This document shows positions 22,315 to 29,600 of a DNA stretch of 32,535 bases, piece by piece. The notes under the pieces were generated by a model that searched no databases, was not told the origin of the DNA, and saw only the letters and a list, made by a program, of their open reading frames with translations. The position numbers were made by a program, and so were the translations under genes. Source of the stretch: Sulfurovum sp. (GTDB lineage: Bacteria; Campylobacterota; Campylobacteria; Campylobacterales; Sulfurovaceae); the NCBI GenBank assembly GCA_023955225.1, contig JAGSGJ010000023.1, positions 1-32,535 of the forward strand, given 5' to 3'. The stretch's first letter is position 1. Each line of letters starts with the position of its first letter.

Positions 22315-23004
22315 TTACGACACCTTCATTTCTTTTGCTTTGAGCTCTTTTTCTTTTCTTGCTTCTTCAAATGGACAGATAAGCACTATATTGTCCATGC
22401 TTCTGAGGCTTTGTGATTCATCCATCTCCATCCATGACCCTTCTATTAAATCTTTAATACCACGGGATTCTATGTAGTCTTTCAATGAGCTTCGGCTTAC
22501 ATCAAGTTCTCTCGCTATGGCACTCACACTCATTCCTTCACTCAAAAAAGAGACGATCTCCCTCTGGTAGACATCAAACTTAGAGCTTGACTTGCTCCCT
22601 TTTGGTCGACCGATGTTGTTGGTTTTTTCTTTTTCCTCTTTTCTTAACGCATTTAACAAAGGAAAGATATCTACCATGCTGGTCTCTTTATTCATAAGCA
22701 AATTAGAATCCACGATCCAGAGATTGACACGGTGACTCAACATACAGTTAATTACCTTTATCAACTCTTCCACTCTGTCACTCAAGATAACCAAAGAAGA
22801 AACGATCACAGTATACCCCTCTTGCATCGTTTGCAAAAAGTCTTCAAATTCTTCTCTAGCATCCAAGAGAAGGTTTTTAGTTGCATATTCAACCACTTCA
22901 TTGTCAATTTTGAGTTCTTTTTTTAATGAAAAAGCAAGAATATCACTCTGTTGTGTAGTCAAATGTGGGAAGTCAGGTACTTGCCTCATGTATGCATAAA
23001 CCAT
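22315..23004 (-). CDS. serine-recombinase-like DNA-binding protein lacking the catalytic serine (probable regulator)
   Basis: A 229-aa protein. Residues about 1-105 follow the fold order of a resolvase N-terminal domain: VYAYMRQV start, then EEFEDFLQTMQEGYTVIVSSLVILSDRVEELIKVINC, then VNLWIVDS. Residues 132-182 (GRPKGSKSS...IVSFLSEGMSVSAIARELDVSRSSLKDYI) are a clear resolvase-type helix-turn-helix. In active enzymes the opening reads Y.RvS with the nucleophile Ser; here it is YMRQVPD, with no Ser. The second Arg of the DRLGR motif is also not evident. It therefore probably binds DNA without recombining it. It is the first gene of a unit with ccoG and the flavoprotein. I recall similar genes near cbb3 assembly genes in other epsilonproteobacteria. 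The C-terminal tail (about 190-229) is unassigned and Lys/Glu-rich. Confidence 0.75.
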   Translation of the reverse strand: MVYAYMRQVPDFPHLTTQQSDILAFSLKKELKIDNEVVEYATKNLLLDAREEFEDFLQTMQEGYTVIVSSLVILSDRVEELIKVINCMLSHRVNLWIVDSNLLMNKETSMVDIFPLLNALRKEEKEKTNNIGRPKGSKSSSKFDVYQREIVSFLSEGMSVSAIARELDVSRSSLKDYIESRGIKDLIEGSWMEMDESQSLRSMDNIVLICPFEEARKEKELKAKEMKVS

Positions 23005-23030
23005 ATGTTACCCTTATTATATTTTTAATA

Positions 23031-23059
23031 ATTTTATCTTATATGATGATAAAAGTCAA
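23031..23059 (-). promoter_or_regulatory. promoter of the regulator-ccoG-flavoprotein unit
   Basis: On the minus strand TTGACT and TAAAAT are separated by exactly 17 nt. The expected start site is near 23024, 20 nt before the ATG, with AAGGG as SD between. This is the only promoter in the window where I see both a good -35 and a good -10. Confidence 0.6.
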
Positions 23060-23129
23060 GTATAACTAGACTATATTCGTCATTTTGTCTCTTTTTATCA
23101 TCACCTTTTCTTTATTTACCTCTATTTTA

Positions 23130-23138
23130 TGTTAAAAT
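23130..23138 (+). promoter_or_regulatory. extended -10 promoter of moaC
   Basis: TGTTAAAAT, 35 nt before the moaC GTG; no -35 consensus seen. Confidence 0.5.
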
Positions 23139-23173
23139 GCGCATAAGCAATTAAAAAAGTATGAGGACAAAAA

Positions 23174-23647
23174 GTGAACCTTACGCATCTAGATGAACAA
23201 AACAAACCCAAAATGGTTGATGTCTCTGACAAAGACAACACAACCCGTATTGCCACGGCAAGTGGCATTATAGAAGTAGGTCAGCCTGCTTTTGATGCCG
23301 TTGTAGCAAACACAGCTAAAAAAGGACCTGTCCTGCAAACCGCTGTCATCGCTGCCATTCAAGGGACAAAACAAACCTCAACACTTATCCCTATGTGTCA
23401 TCCACTGATGCTGACATCCGTTAAAACAGATATCGAAGAGCTTCCAGAGCTTCCAGGATTTAAACTCACGGTCACTGCAAAACTTAACGGACAGACGGGG
23501 GTAGAGATGGAAGCACTCACCGGAGTCAGTGTAGGTCTGCTTACTATTTACGATATGCTCAAAGCCATAGACAAAGGCATGGTCATTAAAAATGTTCAAC
23601 TGGAAAATAAATCCGGTGGCAACAGTGGCGATTTTAATCGCACATAA
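23174..23647 (+). CDS. moaC: cyclic pyranopterin monophosphate synthase
   Basis: A 157-aa enzyme that, with MoaA, makes cyclic pyranopterin monophosphate, the first committed intermediate of molybdopterin. Seen: IPMCHPLMLTSV near 72-83 with the conserved Cys-His, TGVEMEALTGVSVGLLTIYDMLKAIDKGM near 108-136 with the catalytic Asp and Lys, and the C-terminal SGGNSGDF. GTG start at 23174 with GAGGA 7 nt upstream; the ATG at 23161 is out of frame and stops quickly. The product is needed for SoxC in this window. It is followed after 18 nt by the DUF493 gene in the same direction. Confidence 0.95.
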   Translation: MNLTHLDEQNKPKMVDVSDKDNTTRIATASGIIEVGQPAFDAVVANTAKKGPVLQTAVIAAIQGTKQTSTLIPMCHPLMLTSVKTDIEELPELPGFKLTVTAKLNGQTGVEMEALTGVSVGLLTIYDMLKAIDKGMVIKNVQLENKSGGNSGDFNRT

Positions 23648-23665
23648 GTTTCAATAGGAGAACCA

Positions 23666-23935
23666 ATGATTTTAGACGACAAAACACCAGAAAGACCAAA
23701 GATAGAATATCCGACCCAATGGGGATTTAAGCTCATAGGAAGGGACAAGGAAGCGATTTTAGCTTGCATTAAAGAAGCGATGGGAAAAAAAGAACACCTT
23801 TGCTCTTTAGGTAACTCCTCAAGAACAGGTAAGTTTCATACCTATAATGCCAGTTGTACTGTGGAAACAGAAGAAGAGAGAGATCGTATTTTTAAGTACT
23901 GTCAAGATCATGATGATGTGGATATGGTGATCTAA
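23666..23935 (+). CDS. DUF493 (YbeD/HP0495 family) small protein
   Basis: An 89-aa protein of the DUF493 family, an ACT-like alpha/beta fold known structurally from H. pylori HP0495 and E. coli YbeD. Seen: YPTQWGFKLIGRDKEAI, then LCSLGNSSRTGKFHTYNASCTVETEEERDRIF, then a closing DDVDMVI, matching the family's 'P..f.iKvIG' and 'S..G.Y.S....v.v.s..e...iy..l......V..vl' pattern. Proposed as regulatory small-molecule-binding proteins; YbeD sits by lipoate genes in E. coli, but here the neighbour is moaC. Convergent with the PqiA-like gene, 6 nt away. Confidence 0.85.
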   Translation: MILDDKTPERPKIEYPTQWGFKLIGRDKEAILACIKEAMGKKEHLCSLGNSSRTGKFHTYNASCTVETEEERDRIFKYCQDHDDVDMVI

Positions 23936-23941
23936 TTCACC

Positions 23942-24760
23942 CTATCCTTTTAATTTACCTAACATTTTATCTGCACTCAAACTCACTAACATTGATACAA
24001 TTACATATGCCAAAAAGAAGTAAAGACCCATCTCCACTTCTGCACGGCTCACATCACCTTTATTGGCTGTAAGGTACACTAAAAATACCGCTACCACAAA
24101 AACATCCACCATTGACCATTTTCCTATCATCTTAAAAAACCTGACGATACCATGTGCAAAACGGCTTTCCATAAACAGTGAGACAACAAGTAAGGAGAGT
24201 ACTTTTAGCACCGGTGTCACAACAGAAAACAGAAGTATCACGATAGCAACCACTACATCACCGCTCTCAAAAAGTTTTGCAATAGACCCTATGACCCCTT
24301 TAGATTCAAAAGAGAGTACGATATCACCCAAATATTCTACTTCTTTATGAATGGTCACCATCAAAATAGGACTAATAAGTCCCAAGACCAGTGTCACAAT
24401 GGCAGACAACGAACCAAACAACGTAAATGTTCGTAGGGAGACAAGAAAAAAGGAGAGCAAGACAACACCTAACAAGCACATAAAGTAAAAGGTATACTCT
24501 TGTGCTTTAAGCATTGTTGCTTCTTGTTTTTCACGAACCTTATCAAGTTTCATTTTCAGTTCATCGTCATACAGGTCTCCAAACAAGCTTTTTGCAAATT
24601 TCTCGAGTTGCAGACTTGCCTGTTGTCCTGCATCCTGATAAGAGACCAATTCCTTGGTGGCTTCCTCATAAAGTATCGCTTGTTTATATGCTTTTGCACC
24701 AAAGAAAACCATAAATCCCAATATCACGCTCAATGCCATGTAAAGTATATGTTTTTTCAT
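23942..24760 (-). CDS. PqiA-domain inner-membrane protein
   Basis: A 272-aa membrane protein. An N-terminal signal anchor (about 4-20) is followed by a periplasmic helical stretch of about 70 residues (ATKELVSYQDAGQQASLQLEKF). Four membrane helices follow. The C-terminal part carries the paraquat-inducible protein A signature: FKMIGKWSMVDVFVVAVFLVYL, then MGLYFFLAYVIVSML. E. coli PqiA works with the MCE protein PqiB in lipid transport; no MCE gene is next to it here. It lacks the cysteine-rich N-terminal zinc motifs of PqiA. The start at 24760 (MKKHILYM) was preferred over in-frame ATGs at 24778 and 24823 because those lie inside lspA; its SD is weak. Last gene after glmM and lspA. Confidence 0.8.
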   Translation of the reverse strand: MKKHILYMALSVILGFMVFFGAKAYKQAILYEEATKELVSYQDAGQQASLQLEKFAKSLFGDLYDDELKMKLDKVREKQEATMLKAQEYTFYFMCLLGVVLLSFFLVSLRTFTLFGSLSAIVTLVLGLISPILMVTIHKEVEYLGDIVLSFESKGVIGSIAKLFESGDVVVAIVILLFSVVTPVLKVLSLLVVSLFMESRFAHGIVRFFKMIGKWSMVDVFVVAVFLVYLTANKGDVSRAEVEMGLYFFLAYVIVSMLVSLSADKMLGKLKG

Positions 24761-24764
24761 AGTA

Positions 24765-25211
24765 TTACGCTTCAGCATCTTCTTTGAAGAAATACACCAT
24801 AATAAGTATCCACGCAACAGCAAGGTCTATAGCAACATCTGCAAAGTTAAATACTGCAAAGTTAAATCCACAATGCCAAGCGACATAATCAACTACACCC
24901 CCATGAACAAAACGATCATAAACATTCCCCAGTGCGCCACCCACCATCAGTCCCACAGGAAAAGCGTAGCGTTTTATGTATCCTTCTTTAACTACAAAAA
25001 AGAGGATGATCAAAACAAGCAGTGCCTGCATCCATTTAAGATAAGGTCCAAGAAAGTCCAGCATGGAGAAGGCTACACCTTTATTGTAGTGCAATTCAAG
25101 GTCTATACACTCTCCCGCACGATAGTACCCCTCAACAAAAAGTGATTTAATATTCTGATCTATAATGAAGGTACCCAAAAGTACCAGAAAAAAGACAGTA
25201 AAAGCTCTCAT
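24765..25211 (-). CDS. lspA: lipoprotein signal peptidase (signal peptidase II)
   Basis: A 148-aa four-helix membrane protease that removes signal peptides from prolipoproteins such as the YkuD and SoxD candidates in this window. Seen: the N-terminal IIDQNIKSLF, HYNKGVAFSML near 41-51, GGALGNVYDRFVHGGVVDY near 91-109 with catalytic Asp99, and FAVFNFADVAIDLAV near 118-132 with catalytic Asp125. The start codon overlaps the glmM stop by one base (TAATG). The order glmM-lspA, with rpsT-prfA divergent, is as I remember it from H. pylori. Confidence 0.95.
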   Translation of the reverse strand: MRAFTVFFLVLLGTFIIDQNIKSLFVEGYYRAGECIDLELHYNKGVAFSMLDFLGPYLKWMQALLVLIILFFVVKEGYIKRYAFPVGLMVGGALGNVYDRFVHGGVVDYVAWHCGFNFAVFNFADVAIDLAVAWILIMVYFFKEDAEA

Positions 25212-26548
25212 TAAACCAAAGCACCTTTAAAGAACTTTACGCACTCTTCCATCATTTTCTCAAGCTGTTCCTCATCTTTCCCCTCAAGTAAAAGACGTAT
25301 TTTATTTTCTGTACCAGAGTAACGGAAAAGATGACGTATTCCTAGCCCTTCTATTTTTTCTTTAAGGACATCTAAGCCTTCAATCGTATCAAAATCTCTT
25401 TTTTCCTGTACCAAAAGATTCACTAAAAGTTGGGGGTATGACTCATACGGATTAAATGCCTCACTCGCTTTTTGCTCTGTATCTACCAAATATGCCAAAG
25501 CTTGTAATGCACTGGAGATGCCATCGCCAGTCTTCGCATAATCTGAGAAAACGATGTGTCCGCTCTGCTCTCCGCCAAAGTTCATACCATGTGCTTGCAT
25601 CATTTTTACAACATTTTTATCACCCACTGCAGAACGGTGCAGAGTCAGCCCTTCTGCTGTAAGATACTCATCAAGTCCTTGATTGCTCATCACTGTAGCA
25701 ACCATCCCTTCACCTTTAAGCGTACCTTGATTTCTAAGATGCACAGCAAGTACGCCCATCAGCTTATCGCCATCAACCACTTCACCTTTTTCATCCACCA
25801 TCACAAGTCTATCAGCATCACCATCCAATGCGATACCCACATCAGCACGAGACTCTCTAATCACTTTGGCCAAGTTTTCAGGATGCATTGCACCACATCC
25901 TTCGTTTATGTTAAAACCATCAGGCGTATCACCTATCACCACCACATCTGCTCCAAGTTCCTGCAGTATGGTGGGACCTACAATGTACCCTGCGCCATTA
26001 GCACAATCTATCACCACTCTTTTTCCTGCCAAAGTGAGTGGTTTAGGAAATGAGTTCTTAATGTGTACAATGTAGCGCCCTACCACATCATCAATACGTT
26101 TAGATTTCCCTATAGCTTTATCGATAACTTGTGCACTCTCAATGGCAACATCATCCTGAAATATAGCTTCTATCTCTTCTTCTTTGTCACGGTTAAGTTT
26201 ATTTCCGCCTTCATCAAAAAACTTAATCCCATTGTCATAATAAGGATTATGACTTGCCGATATCATAATACCAGCGTCACAACGCATATTTTCTGTCAAA
26301 AAAGCGATAGCAGGCGTAGGCATAGGTCCTATCTGTATCACATCAAAGCCTACCGCCGTGAGCCCTGAGACGATAGCATTTTCAATCATATACCCACTAC
26401 GTCTGGTGTCTTTCCCTACTAATATTTTATTGGTTTTTGCAAATTGTTTAAAATAGATACCCGTAGCCATAGCTAAACGCATTGCATTGACTGCACTGAC
26501 TTTCTTCCCTGCTTTTCCACGTACACCATCTGTTCCAAAAAGTTCCAA
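25211..26548 (-). CDS. glmM: phosphoglucosamine mutase
   Basis: A 445-aa enzyme converting glucosamine-6-phosphate to glucosamine-1-phosphate for UDP-GlcNAc, peptidoglycan and LPS. Seen: LFGTDGVRG near 3-11, the phosphoserine loop MISASHNPYYDNG with Ser99, the metal loop ALDGDADRLVMVD near 240, GGEQSGHIVF for sugar binding, and RYSGTENKIRLLLEG for phosphate binding. All four loops are intact. Length is typical. It heads the glmM-lspA-PqiA-like unit and supplies the precursor used upstream of MurB. Confidence 0.97.
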   Translation of the reverse strand: MELFGTDGVRGKAGKKVSAVNAMRLAMATGIYFKQFAKTNKILVGKDTRRSGYMIENAIVSGLTAVGFDVIQIGPMPTPAIAFLTENMRCDAGIMISASHNPYYDNGIKFFDEGGNKLNRDKEEEIEAIFQDDVAIESAQVIDKAIGKSKRIDDVVGRYIVHIKNSFPKPLTLAGKRVVIDCANGAGYIVGPTILQELGADVVVIGDTPDGFNINEGCGAMHPENLAKVIRESRADVGIALDGDADRLVMVDEKGEVVDGDKLMGVLAVHLRNQGTLKGEGMVATVMSNQGLDEYLTAEGLTLHRSAVGDKNVVKMMQAHGMNFGGEQSGHIVFSDYAKTGDGISSALQALAYLVDTEQKASEAFNPYESYPQLLVNLLVQEKRDFDTIEGLDVLKEKIEGLGIRHLFRYSGTENKIRLLLEGKDEEQLEKMMEECVKFFKGALV

Positions 26549-26595
26549 AATTATTTCCTTGAGGGGTTTTATAGACCCTTGATTCTATTGGCTTC

Positions 26596-26601
26596 ATTTT
26601 A
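26596..26601 (-). promoter_or_regulatory. -10 box of the glmM promoter
   Basis: TAAAAT on the minus strand (in GCGTTAAAATG), 47 nt before the glmM ATG, in the 218-bp divergent gap shared with rpsT. Confidence 0.4.
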
Positions 26602-26699
26602 ACGCAAATTAGATTAACATTCCTCATAACTGCCCCTTTATATCATGTAATTTAATCTTCCTTACCGTTAAATTAATAAATCTTTAATCTTTTTTTAGC

Positions 26700-26705
26700 T
26701 ATTAT
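26700..26705 (+). promoter_or_regulatory. possible -10 box of rpsT
   Basis: TATTAT following a T-rich tract (CTTTTTTTAGC), 61 nt before the rpsT ATG. A T-rich upstream phase is common in epsilonproteobacterial promoters, but other AT-rich hexamers nearby are also possible. Confidence 0.3.
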
Positions 26706-26766
26706 TCGCGAACTATTTTTACTCTAATTAATTGAGTAATAACAACATACCTATAAAGGAAACAAC

Positions 26767-27036
26767 ATGGCAAACAACAAATCAGCTAAAAAACGTGTTT
26801 TACAAACTGCTGTAAGAACTGAGAGAAACAGATATTACAGAACAAGAATCAAAAATATCGTTAAAGCAGTACACGAAGCAGTAGCCGCAGCAGATAAAGC
26901 TACAGCTACAACAGCATTTGCAACAGCAAACAAACAGATCCACTCACTAGTAAGTAAAGGTTTCATCAAGAAATCAACTGCAGCTAGAAAAGTAAGCCGT
27001 CTTCATAAAATGGTAAATGCTATCGAAGCTGCATAA
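26767..27036 (+). CDS. rpsT: 30S ribosomal protein S20
   Basis: An 89-aa basic helical protein that binds 16S rRNA. Seen: the universal start MANNKSAKKRVLQTAVRTERN, then central Ala-rich helices and the closing KGFIKKSTAARKVSRLHKMVN. SD AAAGGA lies 7 nt before the ATG. It is followed by prfA after 51 nt with no terminator visible, so the two are likely cotranscribed. E. coli S20 represses its own translation; no comparable leader was identified here. Confidence 0.97.
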   Translation: MANNKSAKKRVLQTAVRTERNRYYRTRIKNIVKAVHEAVAAADKATATTAFATANKQIHSLVSKGFIKKSTAARKVSRLHKMVNAIEAA

Positions 27037-27087
27037 GCAGTCTCGATACACCCTCACTAAAACCACAATCTAACACAAAGAACGCCT

Positions 27088-28155
27088 ATGTTCAAAGAAA
27101 AACTCCAACCATTCATTAACAGATACAATGAACTCAGCGAACTATTAAGTTCTCCAGACATCGCTAGCGATATTAAGCGTATGACAGAACTCAGCAAAGA
27201 GCAGTCTGGATTAAGTGCTCTGGTAGAAAAAGCAACACTCTACATCGAAACAGCAGATGCCATAGAAGAGAGCAAAGAGCTTTTAGGTGATCCTGAACTC
27301 GGAGAGCTTGCAAAAGAAGAACTTTCGGAACTGACTCCCATGCTTCCAGAGCTGGAAGATGAAATTAAAATCCTTATGCTCCCAAAAGATAAAAATGATG
27401 ACAAAAACATTTTACTTGAACTTAGAGCTGGTGCAGGTGGGGATGAAGCTGCACTTTTTGTCGCAGATGTTTTTCGTATGTACTCTCGCTACGCAGAACA
27501 GGTAGGTTGGAAAATAGAAATCATGAGTAGCAGTGATGGTACTGCCGGTGGATATAAAGAACTCATCGCACAGATATCTGGAGAAAATGTCTATGCGGTA
27601 CTCAAGTATGAAGGTGGTATCCACCGTGTACAACGTGTGCCAGATACAGAGACACAAGGACGTGTACATACGTCTGCCATTACTGTAGCAGTCATCCCTG
27701 AAGTAGATGATGTAGAAGTAGACCTCAAGCCCAACGAAATCAAGATGGATACCTACCGTTCAAGTGGTTGTGGTGGACAGTCAGTCAACACCACAGACTC
27801 GGCAGTACGTTTAACACACATCCCTACAGGGATAGTCGCAGCCATCCAAGATGAAAAGTCACAACACAAAAACAAAGCCAAAGCTATGAAAGTACTTAAA
27901 GCCAGAGTCTATGAAGCAGCGCTACAAAAAAGTTTAGATGAGTCATCTAGCCAGAGAAAACTACAAGTAGGTTCAGGTTCACGTTCAGAAAAGATACGTA
28001 CCTATAACTACCCACAAAACAGACTTACAGACCATCGCATAGGGCTAACACTTTATGCATTAGACGACATCATGAGTAACGGTAGTCTCAATCTTATCTT
28101 TGAGCCACTCATGGCACATGCAAGAACAGAAGCTATTAAAGAAGCTGGTCTCTAA
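27088..28155 (+). CDS. prfA: peptide chain release factor 1
   Basis: A 355-aa class I release factor reading UAA and UAG. Seen: the P-x-T recognition tripeptide as Pro-Asp-Thr at 185-187 (in HRVQRVPDTETQGRVHTS), distinguishing it from RF2 (SPF), and the peptidyl-transfer motif GCGGQSVN with GGQ at 229-231. ELRAGAGGDEA near 111-121 and the C-terminal NYPQNRLTDHRIG are also present. Length is normal. The SD before the ATG is weak (AAAGAA). The next gene starts 3 nt after its stop. Confidence 0.96.
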   Translation: MFKEKLQPFINRYNELSELLSSPDIASDIKRMTELSKEQSGLSALVEKATLYIETADAIEESKELLGDPELGELAKEELSELTPMLPELEDEIKILMLPKDKNDDKNILLELRAGAGGDEAALFVADVFRMYSRYAEQVGWKIEIMSSSDGTAGGYKELIAQISGENVYAVLKYEGGIHRVQRVPDTETQGRVHTSAITVAVIPEVDDVEVDLKPNEIKMDTYRSSGCGGQSVNTTDSAVRLTHIPTGIVAAIQDEKSQHKNKAKAMKVLKARVYEAALQKSLDESSSQRKLQVGSGSRSEKIRTYNYPQNRLTDHRIGLTLYALDDIMSNGSLNLIFEPLMAHARTEAIKEAGL

Positions 28156-28158
28156 TCC

Positions 28159-28620
28159 ATGCTCAAAGTTGAACAGCTAAAAAGTGATAATGATTTAAAA
28201 GAAGTTGTAAAGGCTGCCTTTGATACAGACATAGCTATTGCTGGAGCCTGGGGCTATACACAAGAGCTTGCAACGGTCATTGAATCCACAGATCTTCCTC
28301 TTCAACAATTAGAACATATGATCGCCTCTATGCGTACCTATATAGAGATGAGTATGACCCTTCCCGAAGCAGAGCGTTTTGGGAGTATCAATCTGAATGA
28401 AATACAAAGGGAACAAGAGCATATCGGCAACCTGATTTACGATAAAGTGACTTACGAGATCACTGCTATGAAAGAAGAGACCTATACTGCATTTATCAAT
28501 GAGTATAAAGAGGGTTTAGGCACAGAAGGTTTTGACATTACAGAGCACTTCAATCAAAGAAAAAAAGCCACGATAAAAAGAACCGAAGACTATTGGTTTG
28601 AAGTGCATCAGACACGTTAA
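28159..28620 (+). CDS. conserved-looking hypothetical protein downstream of prfA
   Basis: A 153-aa soluble, acidic, mostly helical protein that I do not recognise. Seen: no signal peptide and no membrane helix. Residues 24-60 (TDIAIAGAWGYTQELATVIES) and LQQLEHMIASMRTYIEMSMTL suggest an ordered helical core. A basic C-terminal helix (FNQRKKATIKRTEDYWFEVH) follows. It starts 3 nt after the prfA stop and so is coupled to rpsT-prfA. Its stop is 2 nt from that of the convergent thioredoxin gene. Codon use looks like that of its neighbours, and the tight packing supports a real gene. Confidence 0.75.
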   Translation: MLKVEQLKSDNDLKEVVKAAFDTDIAIAGAWGYTQELATVIESTDLPLQQLEHMIASMRTYIEMSMTLPEAERFGSINLNEIQREQEHIGNLIYDKVTYEITAMKEETYTAFINEYKEGLGTEGFDITEHFNQRKKATIKRTEDYWFEVHQTR

Positions 28621-28622
28621 TC

Positions 28623-29120
28623 CTACTCTTCTCTTTCAAACTCAACTTTACTTTTAAAATCTTCCCACTCCATCACTTTATACTCACCACTGTAAATATA
28701 GCGTAACAGGATCGAAAATGTTTCAATATCTCTGTAGCCTATTACACCATAGACCATACTGTTATTGCCATCTAGAAAGCCTACAGTAGGGTAAAAACCT
28801 ATCTCTAATGATTTTGCATACCCATGCTTACTACCGTTAAAATCATGATGCAATATACTACCCTCATCATCAATGCCAATATCGACAAAAAGAAAATACT
28901 TATCTATTATTTCTTCAATACTCTCATCATCCAATGTACTATCAATCATTTTTTCACAAAAACCACATCCATACTTATGAAAAAAAAGTAAAAGATGTTT
29001 GTTTTCTTGCTTTGCCAGTAAAGAGAGATGATCAATGTTAATAGTATTATTAGTAGCGCTAAAAGAAGAAGTAGTAAAAAAGAGAAGAAAGAGTAGTGTT
29101 GTCATCAAAGGGTGAAACAT
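28623..29120 (-). CDS. periplasmic thioredoxin-like protein linked to the sox cluster
   Basis: A 165-aa protein with a signal peptide (MFHPLMTTLLFLLFFTTSSFS) and a thioredoxin fold. The active site CGFC is at 52-55 in HKYGCGFCEKMID, and FYPTVGFLDG near 109-118 supplies the cis-Pro. It resembles the SoxW and thioredoxin_2 type. Following soxZ, it could reduce disulfides of the SoxY carrier or SoxCD partners in the periplasm. A terminator-like hairpin lies between soxZ and this gene, so part of its expression may be separate. SD AAAGG precedes the ATG. Confidence 0.8.
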   Translation of the reverse strand: MFHPLMTTLLFLLFFTTSSFSATNNTINIDHLSLLAKQENKHLLLFFHKYGCGFCEKMIDSTLDDESIEEIIDKYFLFVDIGIDDEGSILHHDFNGSKHGYAKSLEIGFYPTVGFLDGNNSMVYGVIGYRDIETFSILLRYIYSGEYKVMEWEDFKSKVEFEREE

Positions 29121-29143
29121 ACACTTGCCTTTGTAGTAAAATT

Positions 29144-29172
29144 AACCTATAGACTCTAAAAGTACATAGGTT
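29144..29172 (-). terminator. terminator-like hairpin after soxZ
   Basis: A 7-bp stem (AACCTAT/ATAGGTT) with a 15-nt loop is followed on the minus strand by AATTTTACT. It lies between soxZ and the thioredoxin gene. The large loop and short T-run make it weak, so read-through is likely. Confidence 0.4.
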
Positions 29173-29184
29173 AGCTTTAGATGC

Positions 29185-29211
29185 TCTACCCGACCACAAG
29201 GGTCGTATAGA
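29185..29211 (-). promoter_or_regulatory. hairpin directly after soxZ
   Basis: CGACC/GGTCG with a 5-nt loop, extended by TCTA/TAGA across a 2-nt internal loop, lies 12 nt after the soxZ stop. It has no T-tract. It may protect the 3' end of the soxCDYZ message. Confidence 0.4.
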
Positions 29212-29223
29212 TACATTAAATCA

Positions 29224-29526
29224 TTATTTGATTTTTTTAGCTTCTGTAACTGTGTTACCTTTAAGGTCTGTCCATGTGATTGAAACTTCATCACCTTTAG
29301 CAGCACCTTTAAAAGCAAATTTAAACTGTGGATTTTTAGACCAAAATTGACTTGTAGATACATCATATACTACTTTCCCGTTTGCTGTCGCAGAGATATG
29401 TGTGATGAAGTTTGCATCAACACCTTTTTTCTTTGCTTGATCATATGTAAGCATGTCATGTTTTGCCATTACTTTTACTTGTACAGCATCACCTTTAAGC
29501 TTTGCTTTAATTTTCATATTACCCAT
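29224..29526 (-). CDS. soxZ: sulfur-carrier complex protein SoxZ
   Basis: A 100-aa cytosolically made partner of SoxY, carried to the periplasm as a heterodimer on SoxY's Tat signal. Seen: an Ig-like beta sandwich pattern with MKIKAKLKGDAVQVKVMAKHDM at the start, FITHISATANGKVVYDVSTSQFWSKNPQFKFAFKGA in the middle, and EVSITWTDLKGNT near the end. All are standard SoxZ segments. No signal peptide is seen, as expected. SD AAGGAA is present. It lies 74 nt after soxY. Confidence 0.92.
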   Translation of the reverse strand: MGNMKIKAKLKGDAVQVKVMAKHDMLTYDQAKKKGVDANFITHISATANGKVVYDVSTSQFWSKNPQFKFAFKGAAKGDEVSITWTDLKGNTVTEAKKIK

Positions 29527-29600
29527 AATATTCCTTTTTTTTCTATTTCTGTTTATACGTATTAAGTTTTAAAACCTAATCTAGCTGGTTGAGGAGAGGA

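Noticed and set aside
22315..23004. Active invertase or phase-variation switch
   Set aside because: The nucleophile Ser is absent and no pair of inverted recombination sites was seen flanking the divergent promoters nearby.
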